From Shewanella salipaludis (GTDB lineage Bacteria; Pseudomonadota; Gammaproteobacteria; Enterobacterales; Shewanellaceae), in assembly GCF_012911865.1 (NCBI RefSeq), contig NZ_JAAXYH010000004.1, positions 248,001 through 312,000 on the forward strand: DNA of 64,000 nucleotides. The letters are read 5' to 3'. This document shows, in pieces, positions 10,115 to 20,468 of this stretch; the first letter of the stretch is position 1, and every line of letters begins with the position of its first letter. The position numbers and the translations under genes are program-made. The notes under the pieces were generated by a model that was given only the letters and a program-made list of their open reading frames with translations, was not told the DNA's origin and searched no databases.

Positions 10115-12001
10115 CTAACTTGGTTGTGTCCTATCCTGGGGCGGCGAATAGCGGCAGACGCGATTGCGCCCGGTATTTTTGGCCTGATATAACGCCTTGT
10201 CGGCCTGTTCCAGCAGGGCCGTGGGGTGGGTATCGCTGGCGATCACTTCGGCGCTCACTCCTATGCTGACGGTGAGCGGAATGGCATCCCCTTCCCAGTC
10301 GATAACCAGTGCATTGACTGAGGTCCGGATCATTTCGGCCACTGTGATGCCGCCCTCGGCCGAGGTGTTGGGCAGTATGATAGCAAACTCTTCACCGCCA
10401 AAACGTGACACAAGATCGGTCGGGCGCTTAATATTCTGCTGCAGACAGGCGGCAATGGCTCTCAGGGTCTGATCGCCGGCCAGGTGACCGAAGTTATCGT
10501 TGATGGCTTTAAACCTGTCGATATCCACCATGAGCAGTGCCATGGGGGCCTGCTGCCGGCGGCTGATGCGCCCCTCGGCAATGAGGCGCTTATCGAAGGC
10601 GCTGCGATTCTTCACCCCTGTGAGGCTATCTATCGTGGTCTGCTCGGTGAGCTTCTGATTGACCTCATTGAGTTCCCGCAGCGTGACTTCGAGCTCCAGG
10701 GTGCGCTCCTGCACCATTTTCTCCAGCCGCTCTTTGCTGCTGGCCTCGGCCCTGAGGGCTTCTTCCCGGGTGATGCGGATGCGCTCGGCCTGTTGCAGCG
10801 CTTCCTGTTGGATCTTGAGTTTGGCCTTGCGTTCGTCGTTGTAACGTATGGCCAAGACGGCGGCCATGAACACGATTTCGAAACTGAGGCCTATCATCAC
10901 TGGGGTCTGCGACATGATGTCGATATGCACCAGTCCCAGGTAGATCATGCTGCTGCCCAAGGCGCCCAGCAACAGTCCAAGCCAGCCGATGGAATACAGC
11001 TTGGCCAGCTTATGCCCGCGCACGGCCTGGCGAATGGCGGTCACCATCAGGATGCTGGAGATAAGCAGCACAGACACGACTTCGATATACAGCAGAGTCG
11101 CAGTGTCCATGAAGGGCACCAGGGCAAGCTGTAGCAGCGCATAGACGGCACCAAGGCGGCAGAACCTCAGCATGCGGATACTCTGATACTTGAGCTGCAG
11201 CACCTTCTCGGTAAACATCAGGGCGAAGGCCGTCACCAGGGGGATCAGCAACGGCACCATCAGCTGCTGTAACTCGGGCCAGTCGGGCCAGAGGAAGCGG
11301 AAGGCGATGCCATTGAGGGTGGCGACCAGCAAGCTCATGGATAAGACATAGCCGGCATAGTAGCTGTAGCTGAATGAGCCAGACGCCAGGGCGATGAAGA
11401 GGCTGAACAGGCCGATGGCCGCCAGTCCCCCCAGTTGGAAGCCGCTGATGAGCGAGCTGGACTCTGTCATCTGCGCCAGCTCGTTTGCCGACCAGAGGCT
11501 CAGGGGCAGATACATGCCGCCCTGAGAACTTATTTGCAGGTAGAAGGTATGCTTGTCGCCGGCTTCGATCTCGAAGGGATAGAGGAAAATGTTGCTCTGC
11601 AGCGGCCGGTGAGCAAAGGGCAAGCTGTCGCCCATTTCCTGTACATCCACCAACTCGTCGTTGATCAGATGGAATAATTTAATCTTATCCAGCAATGGAT
11701 TATCCAGGGCGATGATCCTGGTCAGCCGCGTCTTGTCACTGAATAGACTGAAGGTCAGCCAGAGCTTGTCCACGCTTATGTGACGTCGATCTTCGTCGCC
11801 CAGGCGCCGCCATTGACCGGCGGGCGCCTGGCTCGCCTGGGCCAGATCGTCGACATCTGCTGCCGTGTTGATGTAGGACCAGGCGGACAGATCAAATCTG
11901 TTGTTTGAATTTGCATCCGGGATCAGTACGGGTGCCGTCTGCGCCGGCAATGCCATCAGCCAGAGCGAGAGCCAGAGATAGATTCCCCTAAGTGCCGACA
12001 T
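10115..12001 (-). CDS. 7TM-sensor diguanylate cyclase (7TMR-DISM, GGDEF)
   Basis: A 628-residue membrane protein predicted to make cyclic di-GMP. In order: signal peptide (~1-23), a periplasmic beta-rich domain of the 7TMR-DISMED2 kind (~25-170), seven membrane helices (~180-385), a coiled coil (~390-450) and a GGDEF domain. The active site is GGEEF at about 533-537, and RPTD lies exactly five residues before it, the RxxD inhibitory site, so both catalysis and product inhibition look intact. There is no EAL domain. The ATG at 12001 overlaps the end of tatD by 14 bases and has GGAG upstream; a longer frame to 12076 would start inside tatD. The ligand sensed is unknown. Confidence 0.88.
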   Translation of the reverse strand: MSALRGIYLWLSLWLMALPAQTAPVLIPDANSNNRFDLSAWSYINTAADVDDLAQASQAPAGQWRRLGDEDRRHISVDKLWLTFSLFSDKTRLTRIIALDNPLLDKIKLFHLINDELVDVQEMGDSLPFAHRPLQSNIFLYPFEIEAGDKHTFYLQISSQGGMYLPLSLWSANELAQMTESSSLISGFQLGGLAAIGLFSLFIALASGSFSYSYYAGYVLSMSLLVATLNGIAFRFLWPDWPELQQLMVPLLIPLVTAFALMFTEKVLQLKYQSIRMLRFCRLGAVYALLQLALVPFMDTATLLYIEVVSVLLISSILMVTAIRQAVRGHKLAKLYSIGWLGLLLGALGSSMIYLGLVHIDIMSQTPVMIGLSFEIVFMAAVLAIRYNDERKAKLKIQQEALQQAERIRITREEALRAEASSKERLEKMVQERTLELEVTLRELNEVNQKLTEQTTIDSLTGVKNRSAFDKRLIAEGRISRRQQAPMALLMVDIDRFKAINDNFGHLAGDQTLRAIAACLQQNIKRPTDLVSRFGGEEFAIILPNTSAEGGITVAEMIRTSVNALVIDWEGDAIPLTVSIGVSAEVIASDTHPTALLEQADKALYQAKNTGRNRVCRYSPPQDRTQPS

Positions 12002-12797
12002 GGTCGCGCTCCAGGCCGAAGAAGCGCAAGCTGTTGTGATAACAAAGCGCGGCAAATTGACTCGGATCCTGGCCACGCAAGCCGGCGATATGCTCTGAGA
12101 TATGAGGCAAATATTCAGGTTTATTCTTACTCGACTTAGGCTTGGGCCGCAGGTTTCTCGGCAGCAGATAAGGGCTGTCGGTTTCTATCATGATACGTTC
12201 ATCCGGGATGTCCGGCACCAGCGCGGCGAGCTCCTGACCGCGGCGTTCATCACAGACCCAGCCTGTGATGCCTAAATGCAGATCCAGGGCCAGGCAGGCT
12301 TCCAACATGGCGCGATCGCCGGTGAAGCAATGCAACAAGGCATTGGGTAGATGCGGGCGATACTCTCTGACTATGGCGATAAAATCCCGGTTGGCATCAC
12401 GCTCATGCATGAATACCGGCATGTTCAGCTTGGTCGCCAGTTCAAGCTGGGCGGCGAAGACCCGGCGTTGCACTGGTCTGGGGGAAAAGTCACGATTGTA
12501 ATCCAGACCGCATTCGCCGAGCGCCACCACCTGTGCGGCAGAGCAGAGCTGAGTCAGCTCGGCGGTGCTGGCGTCATTCCAGCTGCTGGCCTGGTGGGGA
12601 TGCACCCCGGCGGTGCAGTAAAGCCGGCGCGGATGTGCCTGGGTTAGCGCCAGCGCCTTGGCACTCTCAGCCAGATCGCTGCCAATAACCAGCAGCGGCG
12701 AAACCCGCAGTTTCGCCGCATCCTCTATGACGGTGTCTAGCTCATGCTCCAGCGCGCTGCCGACCAAGTTGACGGCAATATCGAAATAGGCCGGCAT
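11988..12797 (-). CDS. tatD: TatD-family metal-dependent DNase
   Basis: A 269-residue TIM-barrel hydrolase of the TatD family, which has 3'-5' DNase activity and, despite its name, is not part of the Tat translocase. It begins MPAYFDIAVNLVGS, and shows GVHPHQASSW, GECGLDYNRDFS, MPVFMHERDA, LLHCFTGD and IETDSPYLLPR, which carry the metal-binding residues. As in E. coli TatD the usual N-terminal HxH motif is replaced (FDIAVNL). Its ATG immediately follows the stop of the upstream secreted-protein gene and its 3' end overlaps the cyclase gene. In E. coli tatD directly follows tatC; here one extra gene intervenes. Confidence 0.93.
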   Translation of the reverse strand: MPAYFDIAVNLVGSALEHELDTVIEDAAKLRVSPLLVIGSDLAESAKALALTQAHPRRLYCTAGVHPHQASSWNDASTAELTQLCSAAQVVALGECGLDYNRDFSPRPVQRRVFAAQLELATKLNMPVFMHERDANRDFIAIVREYRPHLPNALLHCFTGDRAMLEACLALDLHLGITGWVCDERRGQELAALVPDIPDERIMIETDSPYLLPRNLRPKPKSSKNKPEYLPHISEHIAGLRGQDPSQFAALCYHNSLRFFGLERDHVGT

Positions 12798-13298
12798 TTA
12801 CTTCAGACGTTTGACCCTGATGGTCGCATTCCTGTCATCGCTGCCCAACAGGAAAGAACCCAGGGCCCCTTTTTCGATGAAGACGGTATCGCCGGCTTTC
12901 AATTTATAGTGGCGAGTCTCGACCTGTTTCCAGACCTGACCATTGGTGAAATTTAAGGTCAAACTGCCATAGAGGTCTTTCTGGACTGATGCTATTTCCA
13001 GATACAGTTTGTCGACATCCAGTTCTACCGGCTTTCTGTGGATACCGAACTCGGCTTCGGCGGTGGTGGTCACGGCGGTAGCCGCAGGTGCGGCCGATGC
13101 CGACGGTTGCGCCTGAGCGGCAGCGGCCTTTGGAGCCTGGCGGCCCGGCTTGGCGACACCCGCGGCGAGCTTGTCATAACAGAGCAAGCGATCCAGTTTA
13201 TCCCCCTGGGCGGCACATAAGGCCAAGTCTTGCTCCAGGCCGGCATATGCCTGGCTCGAAAATCCTATGACTGCAGCGACTATCCAAGTTAAGCGCAT
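12798..13298 (-). CDS. Conserved exported protein of unknown function
   Basis: A 166-residue protein with a signal peptide (MRLTWIVAAVIGFSSQAYA) and predicted periplasmic location. After the signal comes a short motif CAAQGDKLDRLLCYDKLA with two cysteines, then an Ala/Pro-rich linker (about residues 50-80), then a C-terminal beta-rich domain with GQVWKQVE and AGDTVFIEKGALGSFLL. Proteins with this layout occur widely in gammaproteobacteria without a known role; the cysteine-bearing N-terminus resembles that of VasI-type proteins, but I would not assign a function. It sits between tatC and tatD and is probably cotranscribed. Confidence 0.82.
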   Translation of the reverse strand: MRLTWIVAAVIGFSSQAYAGLEQDLALCAAQGDKLDRLLCYDKLAAGVAKPGRQAPKAAAAQAQPSASAAPAATAVTTTAEAEFGIHRKPVELDVDKLYLEIASVQKDLYGSLTLNFTNGQVWKQVETRHYKLKAGDTVFIEKGALGSFLLGSDDRNATIRVKRLK

Positions 13299-13356
13299 GA
13301 CCTCTTCCTTATTGTTCTGGGTCCGAATAGGGTACGAACCTGGCTGTTGAACCTTG

Positions 13357-14103
13357 TTATTGATTTATGTCTTGTTGCTCTACTTCGTCGTCTTTCTTGG
13401 TATAAAAACGGGCGGCGAGCAAGCCACCTTCGAACAGTAACAGCATGGGCACTGCCAACATAGTCTGGGAGATGATGTCCGGCGGTGTCAGCAGCATGCC
13501 GATGACGAAGGCCGCTACCACTATATAGGGACGCTTGGCCCTGAGATCTTCCGGCGTGGTCACGCCGGCCCAGCAGAGTAGCACGACGGCGACGGGGATC
13601 TCAAACGCCAGTCCGAAGGCGAAGAATAGCTTGAGCACGAAATCCAGGTAGCTGCTGATGTCCGTCGCCACCTGGACCCCCTCAGGGGCGACATTGGCGA
13701 AGAAGCCAAAGACGACAGGAAAGACCACATAATAGGCGAAGCAGATACCCAGATAAAACAAGAGGGTGCTGCTGACCAGCAGGGGAACGACCAGGCGTTT
13801 CTCGTGTTTGTACAGACCAGGCGCCACGAAGGACCATACCTGAAAGAGTATGTAAGGCACCGCGAGGAAGAAGGAGAGCACCAGCGTCAGTTTAAAAGGC
13901 GCGAAGAAGGGGGCTGCGACATCCGTGGCTATCATGCTGCCGGATGCGGGCAGGGATTGCATCAGGGGGATCGCCATATAGTGGTAAATATCATTGGCCC
14001 AATACACAAGGGCGATAAACACCAACAAGACACTGGCGACTATCCTGAGTAATTTGGTGCGTAACTCCAGCAAGTGGCTGATGAGCGGCAGGGGTTGTGA
14101 CAT
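13357..14103 (-). CDS. tatC: Twin-arginine translocase subunit TatC
   Basis: A 248-residue inner-membrane protein with six helices, the signal-peptide receptor of the Tat system that exports folded proteins. The N-terminal region [14 protein letters not shown] and the [11 protein letters not shown] loop are family hallmarks, and the conserved cytoplasmic glutamate is present in that loop. It follows tatB by 3 bases. Charged tail [11 protein letters not shown]. Clients would include cofactor-containing periplasmic respiratory enzymes. Confidence 0.97.
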   Translation of the reverse strand: MSQPLPLISHLLELRTKLLRIVASVLLVFIALVYWANDIYHYMAIPLMQSLPASGSMIATDVAAPFFAPFKLTLVLSFFLAVPYILFQVWSFVAPGLYKHEKRLVVPLLVSSTLLFYLGICFAYYVVFPVVFGFFANVAPEGVQVATDISSYLDFVLKLFFAFGLAFEIPVAVVLLCWAGVTTPEDLRAKRPYIVVAAFVIGMLLTPPDIISQTMLAVPMLLLFEGGLLAARFYTKKDDEVEQQDINQ

Positions 14104-14106
14104 GGT

Positions 14107-14747
<641 letters not shown>

Positions 14748-14863
14748 GAAGATATCCTCTTAAAATAGTGTAGGGTTCTATACCCATCTCGCCGGAAGCT
14801 GCGGCATGCCCGCCTTTTCCGCGATCCTGAGTTCATTATGAACCTCTGATAATTTAGCGCTAG

Positions 14864-16513
14864 CTAAAATTTACCGCCCCTGGGGCGGGCTCGCCAGCCC
14901 AGCAACCACAGCAGGCCACCGGCCGCCAAGCTGCCATAGGCAGGCCAGAGTATAAGGCCTTGGCTAAGCAAAATAGTGCCGCAGATCAATAAAATGGCCG
15001 ATGTGATCAGCAAATAGTTACTCTTGTGGGATTTTCTCTGATATCTCAGATACTTGTCCAGAAGTTGCTGTTGGGAACCCAGCAATTTTTCCCCGAGTTT
15101 GAGGTTGTCGTAGACGAGTTCGGGCAATTCGGGCAGTTTGTCGGCCCAGTAGGGCATCTGCCCCCTCACCTTATCGAACATGGCCTTGGGGCCAACTTGT
15201 TCGGACATCCACCGCTCGAGGAAGGGCTTGGCCGTCTGCCATAGATCCAGCTGTGGATACAGTTGCCGTCCCAGGCCCTCGATATAGAGCAAGGTCTTTT
15301 CCAGCAACACAAGTTGCGGCTGTACCACTATGTCGAAGCGCCTGGCGGTGCGAAACAGTTCCAATAACACATGGCCGAAGGAGATTTCGTCCAAAGGCTT
15401 GTTGAACATGGGCTCGCAGACGAGTTTTACCGCCTGTTCGAACGCCAGCAAGTCCGTGTTGCCCGAGACCCAGCCCGACTCTATGTAGAGCTGGGCTATG
15501 CGTTGATAGTCGCGGTTGAAGAAGGCGAGGAAGTTTTCTGCCAGGTAGCGCTTGTCCGACTCGCTCAGGGTCCCCATGATGCCGCAATCCAGGCCTATAT
15601 AGTAAGGATCGTGGGGGTGCTCCCGGGAGATGAAGATATTGCCCGGGTGCATGTCGGCGTGAAAGAAGTTATCCCTGAACACCTGGGTGAAGAACAGCTC
15701 GACGCCGCGCTCGGCCAATAACTTGAGATCTGTGCCCTGGGCCTTGAGCGCGTCTATGTCCGAGACTGGGATGCCCTCGACGCGTTCCATCACCATCAGG
15801 CGTTGAAAGCAGAGCTCTTCATAGACGTAAGGCACATAGAGGGCGTCTGAGTCGAGGAAGTTGTTTCTCAGCTTGGTGGCGTTCAGGGCCTCCAGCTTAA
15901 GGTTCAGCTCGCCCAGAATAGTGGTGCGATAGTCTTGGATCACTTCCGCCGGCCGCAACCTGTTGCCTTCGCCGAGCACCCGCTCCAGCAGGTTGGCGGC
16001 CAGGGTCATCAGCTTGAGATCCGCGGCTATCTTCTGTTCTACCTGGGGGCGCAGCACCTTGAGCACCACAGACTCGCCGTTGGACTTGAGTGTCGCAGTA
16101 TGTACCTGGGAGATGGACGCCGAAGCCAGTGGCTCGTCACAGAATGCCTCGAACAGGCTGTCGATCGGTGCCTTGAGTTCGGCCTCGATCGCTTGGCGGG
16201 CCAACGCCGAGTCGAAGGGCGGCACCCTATCCTGCAGCATGGCCAATTCCTCGGCCCATTCGTCGTTGAGCAGATCCCTGCGGGTCGAGAGCATCTGCCC
16301 CAGCTTGATGTAAACCGGGCCGAGTTCCTGCATGGCGAGCTTGAGGCGCTCACCGCCGGCTTTGTCTTTATGCTTGTTGCGCAGCCAGAACAGGCTGCCA
16401 CGCAACAGGCCGACATATCTTGGGGTCAAGTGTTGCGGCAGCATTTCGTCCAGACCGAAATGCAGTGCCGTGCGTATGACCTGATAGCCTCTCTTGATGC
16501 TGGCGACTGTCAT
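14864..16513 (-). CDS. ubiB: Ubiquinone biosynthesis accessory kinase-like protein UbiB
   Basis: A 549-residue protein of the ADCK/UbiB atypical kinase family needed for ubiquinone synthesis. The signature KxGQ motif is in [25 protein letters not shown] and GLDCGIMG carry the metal-binding and catalytic residues. Two hydrophobic helices lie at the C-terminus. E. coli UbiB has 546 residues. The ATG at 16511-16513 overlaps the ubiJ stop (ATGA); a longer upstream frame runs into ubiJ and is rejected. Its ATPase activity is thought to help extract or present quinone precursors from the membrane. Confidence 0.96.
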   Translation of the reverse strand: MTVASIKRGYQVIRTALHFGLDEMLPQHLTPRYVGLLRGSLFWLRNKHKDKAGGERLKLAMQELGPVYIKLGQMLSTRRDLLNDEWAEELAMLQDRVPPFDSALARQAIEAELKAPIDSLFEAFCDEPLASASISQVHTATLKSNGESVVLKVLRPQVEQKIAADLKLMTLAANLLERVLGEGNRLRPAEVIQDYRTTILGELNLKLEALNATKLRNNFLDSDALYVPYVYEELCFQRLMVMERVEGIPVSDIDALKAQGTDLKLLAERGVELFFTQVFRDNFFHADMHPGNIFISREHPHDPYYIGLDCGIMGTLSESDKRYLAENFLAFFNRDYQRIAQLYIESGWVSGNTDLLAFEQAVKLVCEPMFNKPLDEISFGHVLLELFRTARRFDIVVQPQLVLLEKTLLYIEGLGRQLYPQLDLWQTAKPFLERWMSEQVGPKAMFDKVRGQMPYWADKLPELPELVYDNLKLGEKLLGSQQQLLDKYLRYQRKSHKSNYLLITSAILLICGTILLSQGLILWPAYGSLAAGGLLWLLGWRARPRGGKF

Positions 16514-17127
16514 GAAGTAAAAGTGTCTCTCAGTTGGGCCAGACGGCGCTCCAGCGCCGCCACCTCGGCGTTCAGTTCGTCCAGCCGATCGCAAAAGTGG
16601 ATGAATTCCAGTTTATGGGGCGCCAGGCGATATTCTTCCGTGGTGAGCTGGCTTAGATGGGCGCGACTCTGGCTAAGCAGATGAGTCATGCCTGTCCTGG
16701 CCCGTTTCAGCCCGGATAGCAGCATGTGGGTGGGGGCATCGCCGAGGTAACGCGACAGGGGCTCGGCGAAATCGAAGCGGATCTGCTGCAGGTATTGACT
16801 GAAGCTCTGCAACAGGCCGAGGTCGCCCTCTATGGCCAGCTTGTCCTGTTTGATGAGATCGGTCAGCTCGGCGCCTTCGCCCAGCCGATACAAGCTGGTC
16901 GCATCGGCATTCAGCTTGATGGCGACCTCGCCCTGGTACTGGCTCAACACCAGTATCTCCCCGGCGAACACCAGATAGATGGGCCAGCTGAGCTGACTGA
17001 GCTGGATGCAGAACACCTTGCCATGCAGTTGGCGCAGGCGAGCGTATTCCTCGGGGGCCTGGGCCCTGACTCGTGCCAGTGCGGTTTCCAGTGCGGCGCA
17101 GGCCAGCAATCTCCACTCTTGGTTCAT
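16510..17127 (-). CDS. ubiJ: Ubiquinone biosynthesis accessory factor UbiJ
   Basis: A 205-residue protein with an N-terminal SCP2 (sterol-carrier-like) lipid-binding domain (~15-115) and a C-terminal coiled coil ([19 protein letters not shown] onward). UbiJ and UbiK form a complex that binds polyprenyl intermediates in the soluble Ubi metabolon. It lies one base after ubiE and overlaps ubiB by 4 bases, the fixed ubiE-ubiJ-ubiB order. In E. coli the 3' part of this locus overlaps a small RNA (EsrE); that was not tested here. Confidence 0.93.
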   Translation of the reverse strand: MNQEWRLLACAALETALARVRAQAPEEYARLRQLHGKVFCIQLSQLSWPIYLVFAGEILVLSQYQGEVAIKLNADATSLYRLGEGAELTDLIKQDKLAIEGDLGLLQSFSQYLQQIRFDFAEPLSRYLGDAPTHMLLSGLKRARTGMTHLLSQSRAHLSQLTTEEYRLAPHKLEFIHFCDRLDELNAEVAALERRLAQLRDTFTS

Positions 17128-17128
17128 A

Positions 17129-17884
17129 TCAGAACTTATAACCCAGGTGCAGGGCGACTATGCCGTCTGTCATATTGGTGTACTTGACCTGTTCGAAGCC
17201 GGCATCGAGCATCATCTGCTTGAGGGTGTCCTGATCCGGGTGCATGCGGATAGACTCGGCCAGGTATTCGTAGCTGTCGGCATCCTTGGTGATCAGTTCG
17301 CCCATCTTGGGCAGGACTTTAAAGCTATAGAGATCATAGGCTTTACGCATGACTTCGTGCTGCGGCTTGGAAAACTCCAGCACCATCAACTTGCCGCCTG
17401 GCTTGAGCACTCTGAGCATGGAACGCAATGCCGCATCCTTGTCGGTCACGTTGCGCAGGCCGAAGGCGATGGTGATGATATCGAAATAATTGTCGGCAAA
17501 GGGCAGGGCTTCGGCATTGGCCTGCACATAGTTGACGTTGCCTACTATGCCCTTGTCCCTGAGCTTGGTGCGGCCGACCTTGAGCATGGAATCGTTGATG
17601 TCCGCCAGTACCACCTCACCGCGATCCCCCACCAGATGCGAGAACTTGGCGGTCAAATCCCCTGTGCCACCGGCCAGATCCAGGATCTTCATGCCGGGAC
17701 GGGCACCGGCAGCCTCTATGGTGAAACGCTTCCAGAATCTATGTATGCCGAAGGACATGACGTCATTCATTATGTCGTACTTGGCGGCCACAGAATGAAA
17801 CACGCCCGCAACCAGATCCGCTTTCTTGTCGGCTTCGACAGTCTTATAGCCGAAATGAGTGTTCTTTGATTCGCCTTCAGACAT
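17129..17884 (-). CDS. ubiE: Ubiquinone/menaquinone C-methyltransferase UbiE
   Basis: A 251-residue SAM-dependent methyltransferase that methylates the ring carbon in both ubiquinone and menaquinone synthesis. The SAM-binding motif is [15 protein letters not shown] (residues ~65-79); the family signatures [16 protein letters not shown] and [16 protein letters not shown] are present. An AGGAA site precedes the ATG. It is first gene of the minus-strand ubiE-ubiJ-ubiB-tatABC block. Menaquinone made through it would feed the fumarate reductase found in this window. Confidence 0.97.
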   Translation of the reverse strand: MSEGESKNTHFGYKTVEADKKADLVAGVFHSVAAKYDIMNDVMSFGIHRFWKRFTIEAAGARPGMKILDLAGGTGDLTAKFSHLVGDRGEVVLADINDSMLKVGRTKLRDKGIVGNVNYVQANAEALPFADNYFDIITIAFGLRNVTDKDAALRSMLRVLKPGGKLMVLEFSKPQHEVMRKAYDLYSFKVLPKMGELITKDADSYEYLAESIRMHPDQDTLKQMMLDAGFEQVKYTNMTDGIVALHLGYKF

Positions 17885-18111
17885 GTATGTATTCCTATAA
17901 TGTGCACTGGATCACTGCGAGGCCCCTGATGTTGCGCATATCGCCTCGCGTGAGAGAGTCAATCGACAGACTCATCATCAGCGGTTGCAGTGTCTGCAGC
18001 CGCTGCATAAATTTGATGGGGCATTAGACCACAATATCCCCCTTTGTTGAATAGCCTGTGTGCGGCCAATCCACGCCCCGACAGGGAGTCAACTGGCAGC
18101 GTCGCGGCCTA
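17885..18111. other. Intergenic region upstream of ubiE
   Basis: No gene is seen. It should hold the ubiE promoter, but no convincing sigma-70 pair was found. Inverted arms GCGAGGC (17917-17923) and GCCTCGC (17943-17949) could form a hairpin in the ubiE 5' leader. The remaining part of the 629-base gap is filled by the mini-element. Confidence 0.5.
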
Positions 18112-18378
18112 ATACCATTCCTTATAAATATCTGATCAGTTCAGAGCTGTGTCAGCGGTTCGAGCACCAGCCAAATTGGTAACGTCATAGTGGTTTCTAT
18201 GACTAGACAATTTGGTGCCCTAATCGGGCCGCTGACAAGCTCCCAAAGGGCGAGTTTATAAGGGGTGTATGCTGTGTTGGCCAATGTCGACTTATCCCGA
18301 TAAGGCTTCCATCGGCCGCCTTGCCTACCCTCCCTTATCATTCTCGCTGAATGAGCACATATTTATGCGGAATGGTAT
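18112..18378. mobile_element. MITE-like element with ~34-bp terminal inverted repeats
   Basis: A 267-bp non-coding unit bounded by imperfect terminal inverted repeats at 18112-18146 and 18345-18378. Both read inward ATACCATTCC, then ATAAATAT, then TG.TCA and TTCAG, with about six differences and one gap. Inside lies a long imperfect palindrome (18151-18236) built from nested arms GTCAGCGG/CCGCTGAC, CCAAATTG/CAATTTGG and GTCATAG/CTATGAC. No transposase frame is present and no target-site duplication is obvious. The structure fits a non-autonomous element mobilised in trans. Only one copy is seen in the window. Confidence 0.65.
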
Positions 18379-18513
18379 GAGTCTTCAGCGGAGAATTTAA
18401 GCATGATTCGCCCCGCAGATACTTTGACCTGGCTCACGTCGCCCGAGTTTGTCCGCCGGCATCCTATAGCAACCTGGATGAGCAACCTGGATGTCCATGA
18501 GCGCCGGCTATCT

Positions 18514-19560
18514 TCATGCCAGCAGGGCGTGGTTGCGACCGTGCAGGTATGCATAGATAAGCTCACTTATGCTCTGGCCCACTTCACGGCAGCCGGCAAC
18601 GGCTCCTGCCTCATGGCAACTGGGCGCGGCTTCGGCCAGATGCAGGTAGGCACAGGGGCAGTGGCTGGCTATGTATTGGACATAATGGGCGGCATCCAGC
18701 AGGGGGACCCCGGCGACCGTGGCGGCGCTGCTGGGCATGCGTGCTATGGCGTCTGTATCCAGTTCCAGACCGACCGGCAGCCGGGTCTGGTTCAGCGCCG
18801 TGGCTATCTGTTCCAGCGCCTCGCTCAAGCCGATTTCCCGCCGTATCCAGATCTGTTGCAGGCTATGCCAACTGCCGCCGAAGGCAGTCAACTGGGCCAG
18901 GTTGGTCTCGCTGTTCTTGAGTTCATGCAGGCCGAGCACATGATAATGCCCCAGGGCACCGTTGGCGGCGGCGTAGCTGAAACCGTTGCCGCTGTGGCGG
19001 CCCTCGCGCAGGCGGAAGTCCGAATGGGGATCCAGGTTGACCGCCGCCACCTGCTTGCCCGTGCTGGCCTTGGTCGCCATCAGCAGGCCATAGGCATTGT
19101 TGTGACCGCCGCCTATGACTATGGGCTCAAGGCCTGTGTCCATGATGTGGCTGACTATCTCTATGACTCTGGCGTCCAGTTGCTCGACGGCCTGGCGCAG
19201 CTGTGCCAGCGAGCTGTCGGTTCCCAGCTGTAGATCGGCCGTGACTAGCTGCCCCAGGACCAGGCATTCCTTGCCGCTGAGGAAACGGTTGGACTGCAGA
19301 TTCAGAAATTGCCCCATGCCGGCATCGAAGGCGTCGGTGGCGCCGCCTCGGCCAAGATTGGCCCTGGGGCCGAGATCTTCACCCACCCCGAGTATCGCGA
19401 AGCGGGCGCCCTCAGCCTTGGCCGCGGCCAGGGCCTCGGCGAGCGGCAGGTCGGGGGCCGGCAAGAGCACGGTTTGGCCCAGCCTGGTTTCGCCCTCTCT
19501 GGGGCTGAGGAGTTGTTGGAGTGCGGCCTGGGTAAAATAGCTGAGTGGGGTCTTGGGCAT
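18514..19560 (-). CDS. Arginase/agmatinase/formimidoylglutamase-family hydrolase
   Basis: A 348-residue ureohydrolase-fold protein. The candidate Mn-binding motifs are IGGGHNNAYG (His), NLDPHSDFR (Asp, His, Asp) and LELDTDAIAR (two Asp), so all six ligands expected for a binuclear site can be placed, although GGGHN departs from the usual GG(D/H)HS/E. Formimidoylglutamase-like activity is the nearest guess, but no other hut genes are adjacent. The ATG at 19558-19560 is chosen; an in-frame TTG at 19620 is poor. It follows the rraA terminator on the same strand, so it probably has its own weak promoter. Substrate uncertain. Confidence 0.78.
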   Translation of the reverse strand: MPKTPLSYFTQAALQQLLSPREGETRLGQTVLLPAPDLPLAEALAAAKAEGARFAILGVGEDLGPRANLGRGGATDAFDAGMGQFLNLQSNRFLSGKECLVLGQLVTADLQLGTDSSLAQLRQAVEQLDARVIEIVSHIMDTGLEPIVIGGGHNNAYGLLMATKASTGKQVAAVNLDPHSDFRLREGRHSGNGFSYAAANGALGHYHVLGLHELKNSETNLAQLTAFGGSWHSLQQIWIRREIGLSEALEQIATALNQTRLPVGLELDTDAIARMPSSAATVAGVPLLDAAHYVQYIASHCPCAYLHLAEAAPSCHEAGAVAGCREVGQSISELIYAYLHGRNHALLA

Positions 19561-19621
19561 GCTGCTGTCTTCATGGTACTGAGTTGAGACATTGTTGCTC
19601 AAGTGATGGAAATAAGGCAAT

Positions 19622-19645
19622 AAAAAAGCCAGCAGGGCTGGCTTT
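19622..19645 (-). terminator. Rho-independent terminator of rraA
   Basis: A 9-bp stem (AAAGCCAGC / GCTGGCTTT) with a three-base loop, followed on the minus strand by six T. It lies 18 bases past the rraA stop. Confidence 0.88.
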
Positions 19646-19662
19646 AATCCGGGAGGTGGCGC

Positions 19663-20148
19663 TTATTCTATGTCTAACGGCTCGGGAGACAGTATGACCC
19701 CGGTGTTATCCGCATACAGATGATCGCCCGGCAGGAAGGTCACTCCACCGAAGTTGACCGGAATGTCCACTTCGCCAACCGAGTGGCCATCGGCACCCAC
19801 GGGAATGGAAGCCAATGCCTGAATGCCGATATCCAGCTCTTCCAGGGTATCGACATCGCGCACCGAGCCATAAACCAGTATGCCTTCCCAGTTGTTGGTG
19901 ACGGCGGTCTCGGCGATGGCGGCATCGACTAAGGCACGACGCAGTGAGCCGCCGCCATCGATCAACAACACCTTGCCTTGGCCATCCTGCTGCAAAACGT
20001 CAAGGATCAGGCCATTATCTTCGAAGCACTTGATAGTGCTGATAGCGCCGCCAAAAGAGCTACAACCACCATAATTACTGAACATGGGTTCGACTACGTC
20101 TACGACATCTAAGTACATGTCACAGAGTTCTGAGGTGTTGTATTCCAT
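19663..20148 (-). CDS. rraA: Ribonuclease E activity regulator RraA
   Basis: A 161-residue protein that binds RNase E and the helicases of the degradosome and inhibits RNA decay. It starts [20 protein letters not shown] and contains [25 protein letters not shown] and [19 protein letters not shown] segments, matching E. coli RraA in length and end to end. AGGAG precedes the ATG at 20146-20148; an upstream in-frame start at 20190 is not supported. Its targets RhlB and RNase G/E-type enzymes are also encoded in this window. Confidence 0.96.
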   Translation of the reverse strand: MEYNTSELCDMYLDVVDVVEPMFSNYGGCSSFGGAISTIKCFEDNGLILDVLQQDGQGKVLLIDGGGSLRRALVDAAIAETAVTNNWEGILVYGSVRDVDTLEELDIGIQALASIPVGADGHSVGEVDIPVNFGGVTFLPGDHLYADNTGVILSPEPLDIE

Positions 20149-20468
20149 ATTTACACTCCTATTGATCCGCTTTGTGCCGGGGTTACGCACAGTTTAGCGA
20201 GTTTACGCCAGTTTAGAAGGGATTGTCGAAAAGAAAAGTGTTATCTATCACGGTATTGTTGCCCCATGCTGGCGATTCGCCCCGGCGCGTCCCGGGATTG
20301 GCGCCCGGCGCATTCGTCCCTGAGCCAGGGGGCAGCTTGCCGGCCCCTTGGGTGTCATAAATATTTAGGCGGCCTGTCACCCTGGCGTCATCAAGCTTTT
20401 CTAGGCTCTGAATCACACCTGACTATCTGTTGTTGTTCGAGTCGAATGAAATCAGAGGAGCCAATGCC

